This document shows, one piece after another, positions 1-5,847 of a stretch of 18,867 nucleotides of DNA; position 1 is the stretch's first letter; each line of letters begins with the position of its first letter. A program made the translations under genes and the position numbers. Under the pieces are notes generated by a model. That model was not told where the DNA came from. It saw nothing but the letters and a program-made list of their open reading frames with translations, and did no database searches. This DNA is from DASYRM01 sp036004405 (GTDB taxonomy: Bacteria > Acidobacteriota > Vicinamibacteria > Vicinamibacterales > UBA2999). The stretch is from positions 1 to 18,867 of the forward strand of contig DASYRM010000205.1 of the NCBI GenBank assembly GCA_036004405.1, read 5' to 3'.

Positions 1-132
1 TCTGTTCACACCGTCAGGGCCTGGGTTGCTGAACGTCGACTCACGCATCTTCGTCTCGGTCGAGCGATTCGCATTCCCGCGGCGGAGATTCGGCGAGTGA
101 TCGACGAGAGTACGATTCCGGCCAAGAGGTAG
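1..132 (+). CDS. Excisionase-like helix-turn-helix protein, C-terminal part (cut by window edge)
   Basis: Frame 1 is open from the first base to a TAG at 130-132, giving 43 residues beginning SVHTVRAWVAERRL. The segment reads as the second half of an excisionase/MerR-like winged HTH (HTH_17 type): a recognition helix with SVHTVRAWV, then a basic beta-hairpin with RLGRAIRIPAAEI. In that family this layout binds att-site DNA and controls integrase direction, or regulates the element. The stop lies three bases before the integrase ATG at 136, so the two are almost certainly co-transcribed, as in many xis-int pairs. The start codon is outside the window. It could instead be a transcriptional regulator of the element; the fold call is firmer than the role. 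Confidence 0.75.
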   Translation, partial: SVHTVRAWVAERRLTHLRLGRAIRIPAAEIRRVIDESTIPAKR

Positions 133-135
133 ACC

Positions 136-1317
136 ATGCTGTATCGGCGCGGTGGCGTGTGGTGGTGGAAGTTCGCGTTCGCCGGCCGAACGTTTCGGGA
201 ATCCGCCAAGACGACCTCTAAGGACGTCGCCAGACGAGCCGAACTCAAGCGGCGGCGGGAGTTGGAAGAGGGCTACCACGGTCTGAAAAGGCGATCTGCA
301 CCAGAGAGCTTCAGCGTCGCGGCGGCAAAGTGGCTCGAGTTGAAGAAGCCCACGATCTCGGCGAAGAGCTACATCATCGAGAAGACCAACCTTGGTCACA
401 TCAAACCAGTCCTCGGCAAGCTACTCCTCTCGGATGTCAGCGCCGATGACATCGCCCGCTACCAGACGCAGAGGCTCAAAGAAAAGGCCCGTCCCTACGG
501 AGACAAGCTGACGAGTCCGAAGACCGTAAATCTCGAAGTCGGGACCATTCGGGCCATCCTTCGACGACACCGCCTGTGGGCGAACTTGCAGCCCGATGTT
601 CGGCTTCTCTCCACCAGAGACGACGTGGGACAAGCCCTGTCGACCGAGGAAGAGAAAACGCTCCTTCATGCTTGCTCCCTGAGTCGGTCACGTTCGCTGA
701 TGCCCGTTGTGCTCCTGTCGTTGAACACCGGAATGAGGTATTCGGAGCTTCGACTCCTGAAGTGGACACAGGTTGACCTGGAGGCCAGAGCTATCAAGGT
801 CGGAAAAAGCAAGACCGAGGCTGGCGCTGGCCGAGTCATTCCTCTGAACAGCAAGGCGAGCGAGATTCTCCGCTTCTGGGCTGAGGCATTTCCGAGACGA
901 GCCCCGGAACACTACGTCTTCCCATCGGAGCGATACGGCGCCGGCGGAGACCAGTTCGAGGTAATGGTCTTCGACACCGACCCGGAGAAACCGATGACGT
1001 CATGGAAGGAGGCCTGGGAATCGGTCAAGAAGAATACCGGCCTCTCCGTCCGGTTCCACGATCTTCGGCACACCTGCGTGACCAGGATGCTCGAAGGTGG
1101 AGCGCCCCTCTCGGTCGTCGCCTCCATCCTGGGTTGGAGTCCGGCCACCACGGTGAGGATGGCCAAACGCTACGGCCACATCGGGCAGGTTGCTCTACGC
1201 AAGGCCGTTGAGATTTTGGATGAGAAGCCGAAGAAGACCGGACGGTCTACAAAGCGGGGGCACAAAATCGGGCACACTCAACCCGACACTGGAGAGCGTG
1301 CCCCCTTAAAGCATTGA
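136..1317 (+). CDS. Tyrosine recombinase / site-specific integrase
   Basis: 393 residues, normal length for a tRNA-targeting phage or island integrase. The N-terminal part (about 1-50) resembles an arm-binding region, about 60-150 is the SAM-like core-binding domain, and about 165-360 is the catalytic domain. All catalytic residues are visible: Arg201 (NTGMRYSE), a Lys near 226 (KSKTEAG), His308 and Arg311 (FHDLRHT), Trp334 in the second-His position (ILGWS) and the nucleophile Tyr346 (KRYGHI). It should cut and rejoin att sites. The ATG at 136 has an AGAGG six bases upstream and follows an excisionase-like ORF by three bases. The stop is only six bases from the CCA end of tRNA-Asn, the usual arrangement for an element integrated at a tRNA 3' end. 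The gene is visibly richer in A and AAG/AAC codons than the chromosomal genes to its right, consistent with transfer. Confidence 0.95.
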   Translation: MLYRRGGVWWWKFAFAGRTFRESAKTTSKDVARRAELKRRRELEEGYHGLKRRSAPESFSVAAAKWLELKKPTISAKSYIIEKTNLGHIKPVLGKLLLSDVSADDIARYQTQRLKEKARPYGDKLTSPKTVNLEVGTIRAILRRHRLWANLQPDVRLLSTRDDVGQALSTEEEKTLLHACSLSRSRSLMPVVLLSLNTGMRYSELRLLKWTQVDLEARAIKVGKSKTEAGAGRVIPLNSKASEILRFWAEAFPRRAPEHYVFPSERYGAGGDQFEVMVFDTDPEKPMTSWKEAWESVKKNTGLSVRFHDLRHTCVTRMLEGGAPLSVVASILGWSPATTVRMAKRYGHIGQVALRKAVEILDEKPKKTGRSTKRGHKIGHTQPDTGERAPLKH

Positions 1318-1323
1318 AAAGTT

Positions 1324-1398
1324 TGGCTCCTCGGGCTGGATTCGAACCAGCAACCCTCCGGTTAACAGCCGGATGCTCTGCCGTTGAGCTACCGAGGA
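1324..1398 (-). tRNA. tRNA-Asn(GTT), CCA encoded
   Basis: Read on the minus strand, the acceptor stem TCCTCGG (1398-1392) pairs with CCGAGGA, followed by discriminator G and an encoded CCA at 1326-1324. The anticodon loop CTGTTAA gives GTT, and the T arm contains GGTTCGAATCC. All four arms of the cloverleaf can be drawn. It is the probable integration target of the element to its left and is intact. Confidence 0.97.
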
Positions 1399-1471
1399 AT
1401 AGAGGCGAGAGTGACCGGCAGCCTGACGGCCGCCGGTCGAGCGAAACCTTAGGATCTTAGCAGAATTCGGC

Positions 1472-1500
1472 GCCCGGGTCTGAAGACCCGGGCCCACGTA
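1472..1500 (+). repeat. Hairpin repeat copy 1 (stem plus CACGTA flank)
   Basis: GCCCGGGTCT (1472-1481) is followed by a two-base loop and the perfect complement AGACCCGGGC (1484-1493), then CCCACGTAC. It belongs to the dispersed hairpin family described in the findings. It sits between the tRNA gene and the 3' end of the cytochrome gene (stop at 1516-1518), where it could also act as a transcript end. There is no T-tract, so a terminator role is only inferred. The remaining DNA from 1399 to 1515 shows no gene. Confidence 0.8.
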
Positions 1501-1515
1501 CGGACGGCCGGAGCC

Positions 1516-1947
1516 TTACTTGGGCGTGTCGATGGAGATCTTCTTCAGATCATCCATCTTGTCCGACAGCGCCGCGGCGCCCGCCGGATACTTCCCCTGG
1601 CTCAGAAGGTACGCCATCAGGTTCGACGCCTGCTCCGGCGTCAGCGTCCCGGGCGCAGTGGCGGGCATCGAGGTCTGCGTCTTCTCGAACAGATCGCCCA
1701 CCGTCTTGCCCTGCCAGTTCGAGAGGAAATCCTTGCCCGCGAGCGGCGGCATGGGGCCGCTGCCTTCGAGGTTGTCGCCGTGACAGGCGGCGCAATTCTC
1801 CTTGTATACGGCCTCGCCCTTGGTGGCCTGCTCCGCCGAATACACGCCCTCGTTGGTCGACCGCGTCGCCTGGGCTCCTACCGTCACCGTCAGCGCGGCA
1901 GCGAAGACGCTACCCGCCAGCACCATCGAAATCGAAGTCTTGTTCAT
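1516..1947 (-). CDS. Secreted single-heme cytochrome c
   Basis: 143 residues from the ATG at 1947. This start is chosen because it gives a proper signal peptide (MNKTSISMVLAGSVFAAAL, cleavage near VGA-QA about residues 24-26); the longer upstream reading has no sensible N-terminus. The mature protein has one CXXCH heme motif, CAACH at 52-56, and a plausible distal Met ligand in TSMPATAPG (about 94), typical of class I cytochrome c domains with the conserved LAGKDF and LMAYLLSQ segments. It would carry electrons in the periplasm, often with a dehydrogenase or terminal oxidase; no such partner is in the window. It is transcribed away from the sigma-factor operon and shares its 194-bp intergenic region. 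Confidence 0.92.
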   Translation of the reverse strand: MNKTSISMVLAGSVFAAALTVTVGAQATRSTNEGVYSAEQATKGEAVYKENCAACHGDNLEGSGPMPPLAGKDFLSNWQGKTVGDLFEKTQTSMPATAPGTLTPEQASNLMAYLLSQGKYPAGAAALSDKMDDLKKISIDTPK

Positions 1948-2141
1948 AGCCGTGCTCAATGGTACCCGGTTTTTCGACCAGGTGGCCAGAGCCCACCCGT
2001 TTACGGGAGCCGTCCTCATCCGTCCAACCAACCAAACGCCAGCTCGACGGATATGGTCGGGCCGGCACACTGCTCATGGCTGCACGCGGCTCCCCTCGAC
2101 GCCATGGGCCCGGACCATTCGCAGGTCGATAGGAGGAAGAG
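1948..2141. promoter_or_regulatory. Divergent intergenic region between cytochrome c and the sigma-factor operon
   Basis: The region should hold promoters for both directions. I can point to a small dyad CCCGT-TT-ACGGG at 1996-2007 and to a strong Shine-Dalgarno AGGAGGA at 2131-2137, four bases before the ATG at 2142. I could not identify a convincing ECF-type -35/-10 pair by eye, so autoregulation by the operon's sigma factor is possible but not shown. Confidence 0.4.
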
Positions 2142-2480
2142 ATGAGGAGAGCACGCATGCTGCCGGCGCTTGTCGCCGCCGGTTGGATTGCCCTCGGGGT
2201 CACGCCGGCGATGGCGCAGGCCGTCGCGGACGGCGCGGTGGAAGTGCAGCCGGATCGGCCCGAGCGTCGGGAGCGGCCGGATCGACGCGACCGCCGCGAT
2301 CGGCGCGATCGCCGGGAACGGCCCGATCGGCCTGACCGTCCGGACCGTCCGGATCGGCCAGACCGTCCCGAACGCCCGGAACGTCCAGAGCGGCCGGAAC
2401 GCCCCGAGCGCCCCGATCGTCCCGAGCGCCCTGATCGGCCCGAGCGGCCGGAACGGCCGGAGCGCCCGTCGCGTGGCTGA
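2142..2480 (+). CDS. Secreted Arg-Pro-Asp/Glu repeat (polyampholyte) protein
   Basis: 112 residues. A signal peptide (MRRARMLPALVAAGWIALGV, probable cleavage after PAMA, residue about 25) is followed from about residue 38 to 109 by near-perfect tripeptide repeats RPD and RPE, with a block of RRD in the first third. Mature composition is almost only R, P, D and E: strictly alternating charge, no hydrophobic core, predicted disordered. AGGAGGA at 2131-2137 fixes the start. It is the first gene of a six-gene operon and its last codons overlap the GTG of the next gene by eight bases. I do not recognise a named family. The last gene of the operon also ends in an RPE-rich tail, so the two may share a partner or surface. 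Role unknown; cell-wall or LPS association is only a guess. Confidence 0.75.
   Translation: MRRARMLPALVAAGWIALGVTPAMAQAVADGAVEVQPDRPERRERPDRRDRRDRRDRRERPDRPDRPDRPDRPDRPERPERPERPERPERPDRPERPDRPERPERPERPSRG
2253..2468 (+). repeat. Tandem 9-bp coding repeat (RPD/RPE units)
   Basis: About 72 codons encode repeating Arg-Pro-Asp/Glu triplets using mixed synonymous codons (CGG/CGT/CGC, CCG/CCC/CCA, GAT/GAC/GAG/GAA). The protein repeat is much more regular than the DNA, which suggests selection on the peptide rather than recent slippage. Confidence 0.8.
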
Positions 2481-3339
2481 CAACGTGAAGGGCGGTCTAC
2501 AAACCGCCCTCTACGTACTCGTCGGGCTCGCGCTCGCCAACCCGGCGCAGGCGCAGACGTGGCAGGTGGGGACGGCGCCCAGCTTTCTGACCGGCAGCTA
2601 CGGCACCGGCGCAGACACCGACATCTTCTACGCGCCGGTCACGGCCAAGCGGCTGTTCAAGGACGGCGACGTCGCGCTGGTCGTCCCGTATCTGTGCGTC
2701 ACAGGCGCGACGGACGTCACGATCGTCGGCGACTCGGCGATTCGCACCGGCAGCACCGGCGTTCGCGACACGGCGGCGACGAGACCGGCGCGCGGCAGCA
2801 CCGCCACGACGCCAACGACGACACCCGCGACACCGGCGGTCACGGTTCAACGCCGATGCGGCCTTGGCGACGTGGTGCTGCGTGGGCGCTACTACCTGCT
2901 CGACGAACGCGCGTGGTTCCCCACCATCGCGGTGCGGGCACACGTCAAGACGCCGACGGCGGACGCCGATCGGGGGCTGGGCACCGGACGTCCCGACGAA
3001 GGCGTCGGCCTCGAGATCACGCGATCGGTTGGCGGCGGGCTTTCGGCGATGGCCGACGGCGGCTACACCGTCATCGGCCGGCCCGAGGGCGTGGAGTTCA
3101 ACCGACCGTGGTGGTACGACGTCGGGCTCGGGCAGGATCTCGCGCGCGGCGCGGTGAACGTCAGCGTGTTCTTCGAGCAATACCAGGCCATCGTGCCGGG
3201 CCTGCCCAACGCGCGCGACATGCTGGCGGCGCTCACGCTGAAGGGCCGCGGCTGGCAGGCGCAGCTGGCCGCCCAGTTCGGTGCGAGCGACGGCGCCGCC
3301 GAGCGCGGTTTCACCGTGGGGATCAGCCGGCGCTTCTGA
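2473..3339 (+). CDS. Outer-membrane beta-barrel protein (transporter/phenol-MetA-like family)
   Basis: 288 residues from GTG 2473, which overlaps the upstream stop by eight bases and has GGAG ten bases before it. GTG 2485 is an alternative that leaves a shorter but still good signal peptide (LVGLALANPAQAQ, cleavage near residue 27). The mature protein alternates polar and hydrophobic stretches, has the GDVVLRGRYYLL and VKTPTADADRGLGTGRPDEG motifs typical of the PF13557-like 'transporter' barrels, and ends in GISRRF with a terminal Phe, as expected for BAM-inserted barrels. A Thr/Ala-rich low-complexity insertion lies at about residues 95-133 between two cysteines, probably an external loop with a possible disulfide. 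Oddly, residues 6-15 of the signal peptide are encoded by a dispersed hairpin repeat. Substrate unknown. Confidence 0.78.
   Translation: MADNVKGGLQTALYVLVGLALANPAQAQTWQVGTAPSFLTGSYGTGADTDIFYAPVTAKRLFKDGDVALVVPYLCVTGATDVTIVGDSAIRTGSTGVRDTAATRPARGSTATTPTTTPATPAVTVQRRCGLGDVVLRGRYYLLDERAWFPTIAVRAHVKTPTADADRGLGTGRPDEGVGLEITRSVGGGLSAMADGGYTVIGRPEGVEFNRPWWYDVGLGQDLARGAVNVSVFFEQYQAIVPGLPNARDMLAALTLKGRGWQAQLAAQFGASDGAAERGFTVGISRRF
2489..2517 (+). repeat. Hairpin repeat copy 2, inside the barrel protein's signal peptide
   Basis: AGGGCGGT (2489-2496) pairs with ACCGCCCT (2503-2510), followed by CTACGTA (2511-2517). It is nearly the same sequence as the copy at 16591-16619. It lies within the reading frame of the outer-membrane protein and codes for KGGLQTALYV. 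Confidence 0.85.
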
Positions 3340-3343
3340 TCGC

Positions 3344-3907
3344 ATGAACGGCGCACGGGACGACGCGGCACTCGTAGAGGCCGCCCAGGGCGGCGACCAG
3401 GGCGCCTTTGGTGTGCTCGTCGCCCGGCACGCGGCGTCGGTCCTCAGCGTCACCACCCGCATACTTGGCCAGGCGGATGCTGAAGACGCGGCGCAGGACG
3501 CCTTCGTGGCGGCCTTCACCGCCCTCGCCGGTTTCAAGCACGAATCGAAGTTTTCCACCTGGCTGTATCGCATCGCGGTCAACAAGTGCCGCGACCGGCT
3601 GCGCGCGCGCCGCGCGTTCGATGTGTCGCTCGACGAAGAGCACGACGACGGGTGGGAGCCGCCCGACGACGAGACGCCGCAGTGGGAGCTCGAACAGAGC
3701 GAGCTGGCAGAGGCGATCGAGCGCGGCATCCGTGAGCTGCCGCCGCTCTACCGCGAGTCGTTCGTGCTCCGCCATGTCGAGGGGCTGGGCTACGAGGAGA
3801 TGAGCGCCATCCTCGACACGCCGCGCGACACGGTGAAGATGCGGGTCTACAAGGCGCGCGGTCTGCTGTGCCGGGCGCTGGCGCATTTGAGCGGGGCATG
3901 CCGATGA
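3344..3907 (+). CDS. ECF-type RNA polymerase sigma-70 factor
   Basis: 187 residues from ATG 3344, four bases after the upstream stop. An in-frame start further up would run inside the previous gene and adds nothing like sigma. Region 2 spans about 21-90 (AEDAAQDAFVAAFTAL, then FKHESKFSTWLYRIAVNKCRD), followed by an acidic linker (DEEHDDGWEPPDDE) and region 4 at about 124-178 (LPPLYRESFVLRHVEGLGYEEMS, and recognition helix TVKMRVYKAR). Regions 1 and 3 are missing, as in the ECF group. It should direct RNA polymerase to a small regulon, probably including this operon. The next gene, overlapping by four bases (ATGA), encodes its likely anti-sigma partner. No Shine-Dalgarno is obvious, so translation probably depends on coupling. 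Confidence 0.93.
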   Translation: MNGARDDAALVEAAQGGDQGAFGVLVARHAASVLSVTTRILGQADAEDAAQDAFVAAFTALAGFKHESKFSTWLYRIAVNKCRDRLRARRAFDVSLDEEHDDGWEPPDDETPQWELEQSELAEAIERGIRELPPLYRESFVLRHVEGLGYEEMSAILDTPRDTVKMRVYKARGLLCRALAHLSGACR

Positions 3908-4605
3908 CGAACGAACACCTCCCCGAGGCGGGCCTGAAGGCCCGCAACTACGAACTCGCGCAGCGCTTCGTCGATCAGGAGCTCACGCCTGCCGAGCGCG
4001 AGTCGTTTGCCGACCGCATCGGTCGCGACGGCGGCCTCCGCCGCCGGGTGATCGCGCTGCAGCACGTGGCGGAAGCAGGCCAGCGGATGGCCCGACCCGC
4101 GGCATCGGCGGCGTTCGTCGCAGGCGTGCTCGAACGGACGTCGGCGGTGACTGCACCGTCCACGCGTGTCTCACGCCTCGCTTGGTTGTGGACTCCGCAT
4201 GTGATGCAGTGGAATCTGGCGCAGGCCGCTGCCGTCGTCGTGCTCGCGGTGGCCGCCGGCTTCGGCGTCGCCCGCGCCATCGACTCGCGCCAGGCCGCCA
4301 CCTCCGCGACGGCGACGGGGACGGCGCCGGTGTTGGTGCGTCTGGTCGTCCTGCAGCCCGACGCGCGCAGCGTGCACGCGGTGGGCGACTTCAACGGCTG
4401 GGACTCGACGCGCACGTCACTGCAGCAGGTCTCCACCGGCGTGTGGAGCGTGACGCTGCCGCTCACGCCCGGCCGCTACGAGTACATGTTCGTCGTGGAT
4501 GGCCAGCGCTGGGTGGGGGATCCAGCCGCCGTCGAGCAGGCCGACGACGGGTTCGGGGCGCGGAACGCGGTGCTCGAAGTGCTGCCGCCGGGGGCGCCGC
4601 TATGA
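3904..4605 (+). CDS. Anti-sigma-like membrane protein with C-terminal CBM48/AMPK-type glycan-binding domain
   Basis: 233 residues from ATG 3904, which overlaps the sigma stop (ATGA) and has GAGCGGGG seven bases upstream; ATG 3898 is too close to that site. Residues 10-60 (ELAQRFVDQELTPAERESF then DGGLRRRV) resemble the cytoplasmic anti-sigma domain, but the HxxxCxxC zinc motif is absent. One membrane helix lies at about 106-126 (AAAVVVLAVAAGFGVA). The outside part, about 143-227, is a CBM48/AMPK-beta-like domain: VGDFNGWD, then GRYEYMFVVDG, WVGDP and DDGFGARNAVLEV. The family binds alpha-glucans or related polymers. The layout suggests that ligand binding outside the inner membrane controls release of the sigma factor; this is inference. 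The following gene encodes a free copy of the same domain. Confidence 0.82.
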   Translation: MTNEHLPEAGLKARNYELAQRFVDQELTPAERESFADRIGRDGGLRRRVIALQHVAEAGQRMARPAASAAFVAGVLERTSAVTAPSTRVSRLAWLWTPHVMQWNLAQAAAVVVLAVAAGFGVARAIDSRQAATSATATGTAPVLVRLVVLQPDARSVHAVGDFNGWDSTRTSLQQVSTGVWSVTLPLTPGRYEYMFVVDGQRWVGDPAAVEQADDGFGARNAVLEVLPPGAPL

Positions 4606-4611
4606 GGAGAG

Positions 4612-4989
4612 ATGCCTTCCCTACACTACCTTCTCCGCCTTCTCCGCCTTCTCCGCCCTCTCTGCCTCCTCTGCCTGGTGGTGTCGGCGTCGTGTGCTGC
4701 CCGCGCAGACCTGACGCCGCTCGTCACCCGGGCGGGCGTCCGCTTCTCGCTCGACCAGACGGCCGCGGGCACGGTGGCGGTGGCGGGCACGTTCAACGGC
4801 TGGTCGGCCACCTCGCATCCGATGTCGCTCGACGCGTCGCGGCGGCGGTGGACGGCGATCGTGGCGCTGCCGCCGGGCGAGCATCTGTTCATGTACGTAG
4901 TGGACGGCGCGTGGGTGACGCCGCCGCGGGCCGCCGACTACGTGGACGACGGCTTCGGCGCGCGCAACGGCGTGGTGGTAGTGCCATGA
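4612..4989 (+). CDS. Secreted stand-alone CBM48/AMPK-type glycan-binding protein
   Basis: 125 residues. The N-terminus is a hydrophobic Leu-rich leader (about 5-25) with likely cleavage after ARA at 32. A Cys at 28 makes a lipoprotein conceivable, but the lipobox is poor. Residues 41-125 form one glycan-binding domain: VAGTFNGWSA at 57-66, LPPGEHLFMYVVDG at 86-99, and DDGFGARNG at 112-120. These motifs match those of the preceding anti-sigma-like protein almost word for word, so the two domains are probably a tandem duplication. It may be a soluble competitor, a co-receptor or a glycan-presenting partner for the membrane sensor. The ATG at 4612 is only one base from a GGAGA, so initiation probably relies on coupling to the upstream stop at 4603-4605. 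The leader is encoded by a 9-bp tandem repeat. Confidence 0.82.
   Translation: MPSLHYLLRLLRLLRPLCLLCLVVSASCAARADLTPLVTRAGVRFSLDQTAAGTVAVAGTFNGWSATSHPMSLDASRRRWTAIVALPPGEHLFMYVVDGAWVTPPRAADYVDDGFGARNGVVVVP
4630..4674 (+). repeat. 9-bp tandem repeat encoding the leader peptide
   Basis: CTTCTCCGC occurs three times without change (4630-4656), followed by two degenerate units CCTCTCTGC and CTCCTCTGC. The unit is in phase with the codons and encodes LLR repeats that form the hydrophobic part of the signal peptide. Copy-number change would alter leader length without breaking the frame. Confidence 0.85.
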
Positions 4990-5807
4990 GGACTTCTCTG
5001 GCCGCGCTGGTGTGCGCCCTCGTGCTGAGCGCCGTGCCGTGTCTCGCGCAGGGCATCGCGGCCCCCGAGCGCGAGGCGATTCTGCGGCTCGCGGCCGATC
5101 GCGGCATCGCGGCCGACGACGCCGGCGCGTTGCTGCGTCCGGTGGAAGACGCCGGCACGAAGGGGCTGCCGGTGGCGCCGCTGGCCAACAAGCTGCGCGA
5201 AGGGTTGGCCAAGGGCGTCGACCCGAAGCGCATCGACACGGTCGTGCGCCAGATGGCCGGACAGTTCAGTACCGCGGATGCGCTCATCCGCGAGTTGAAT
5301 CTCGCCGCGGCCCCGGTTCGCGACGAACCGATCGTGCTGCTCGCCGACGCGCTCGCGGGCGGCGTGAGCGCCGACGAAGTGCGCGAGCTGCGGCGCCAGG
5401 CGCAGCCGGCAGGCTCGCCGCCGCTGCCATCCGACAGCCTCGCGGGCGCGGCCAAGGGCCTCTCGCTCATCAAGAGTGCGGCGCTGCCGGCGTCTGAGGG
5501 AACAGCGGTGATGGCGGAAGCGGTGCGGCACGGCTACCGCGCGCACGAGATGCTGGAAGTAGGGCGGCAGGTGAAGCGGCGCGAGCGCGACTATCGCGAC
5601 GGCCACGCCAGCCTGCGCGCGTTGCGCGACGCGATCGCCCGCGGCGAACGGCCGGAGCAGATCTTTACCGCCACGCGGGCGGCCGGTGTCGAGCGTCCGG
5701 CGGCGACTCGGCCCGAGGCCCCCACGGAGCGGCCGGCGCGACCCGCCAGACCAGAGGCGCCCGTCAGGCCCGAGCGTCCCGAACGCCCGCAGACGCCTGG
5801 GCGCTAG
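4986..5807 (+). CDS. Secreted helical protein with RPE-rich C-terminal tail; function unknown
   Basis: 273 residues. ATG 4986 overlaps the preceding stop (ATGA). A signal peptide MRTSLAALVCALVLSAVPCL is cleaved probably after CLA (about 21). The body, about 25-230, is Ala/Leu/Arg/Glu-rich and helical with recurring phrases such as LAADRGIAADDAGALL, LREGLAKGVDPKRI and LADALAGGVSADEVRELRR, which may be degenerate helical repeats of about 60 residues. The tail, about 235-273, is low-complexity Arg/Pro/Glu (ATRPEAPTERPARP then RPERPERPQTPGR), echoing the first gene of the operon. It is the last gene; a hairpin repeat follows four bases after the stop. No named family is recognised with confidence. 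Confidence 0.8.
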   Translation: MRTSLAALVCALVLSAVPCLAQGIAAPEREAILRLAADRGIAADDAGALLRPVEDAGTKGLPVAPLANKLREGLAKGVDPKRIDTVVRQMAGQFSTADALIRELNLAAAPVRDEPIVLLADALAGGVSADEVRELRRQAQPAGSPPLPSDSLAGAAKGLSLIKSAALPASEGTAVMAEAVRHGYRAHEMLEVGRQVKRRERDYRDGHASLRALRDAIARGERPEQIFTATRAAGVERPAATRPEAPTERPARPARPEAPVRPERPERPQTPGR

Positions 5808-5810
5808 CGC

Positions 5811-5837
5811 GGGCACATCTAAAAGATGTGCCCCTAC
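5811..5837 (+). repeat. Hairpin repeat copy 3, between convergent genes
   Basis: GGGCACATCT (5811-5820), loop AAA, AGATGTGCCC (5824-5833), then CTAC. It begins four bases after the operon's last stop and ends 11 bases before the stop of the convergent membrane-protein gene. The 10-bp perfect stem could end transcription in both directions, though no U-tract follows. Confidence 0.8.
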
Positions 5838-5847
5838 AAGAGTGCCT

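Larger units (their letters stand above)
1..1323. mobile_element. tRNA-proximal end of an integrative element (island or prophage) at tRNA-Asn
   Basis: An excisionase-like gene and a complete tyrosine integrase point toward, and end beside, the 3' end of an intact tRNA-Asn gene. By the known behaviour of such elements the crossover (att core) lies within the tRNA 3' half, roughly 1324-1350, and the tRNA is restored on integration. The element body and the second att copy must therefore lie to the left of the window. I looked for a second copy of the tRNA 3' end within the window and saw none. Confidence 0.75.

Noticed and set aside
1306..1497. 63-codon minus-strand reading frame including SSVAQRQSIRLLTGGLLVRIQP
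   Set aside because: This is the translation of the tRNA-Asn gene, a well-known false protein.
2253..2468. Possible CRISPR-like array because of short regular repeats
   Set aside because: The units are contiguous 9-bp codon triplets with no spacers, and the frame is a clean secreted protein.
2142..3339. A programmed frameshift joining the RPD/RPE protein and the barrel into one product
   Set aside because: The barrel has its own start codon and signal peptide, and no slippery sequence is seen at the overlap.
2497..3729. 410-codon minus-strand open frame
   Set aside because: It covers the barrel and sigma genes in antisense; its YVEGGL end comes from the hairpin repeat, not from homology to the glycosyltransferase.
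5811..5837. Classical rho-independent terminator
   Set aside because: The stem is good but no T-tract follows in either direction, and it matches the dispersed repeat family, so it is listed as a repeat.
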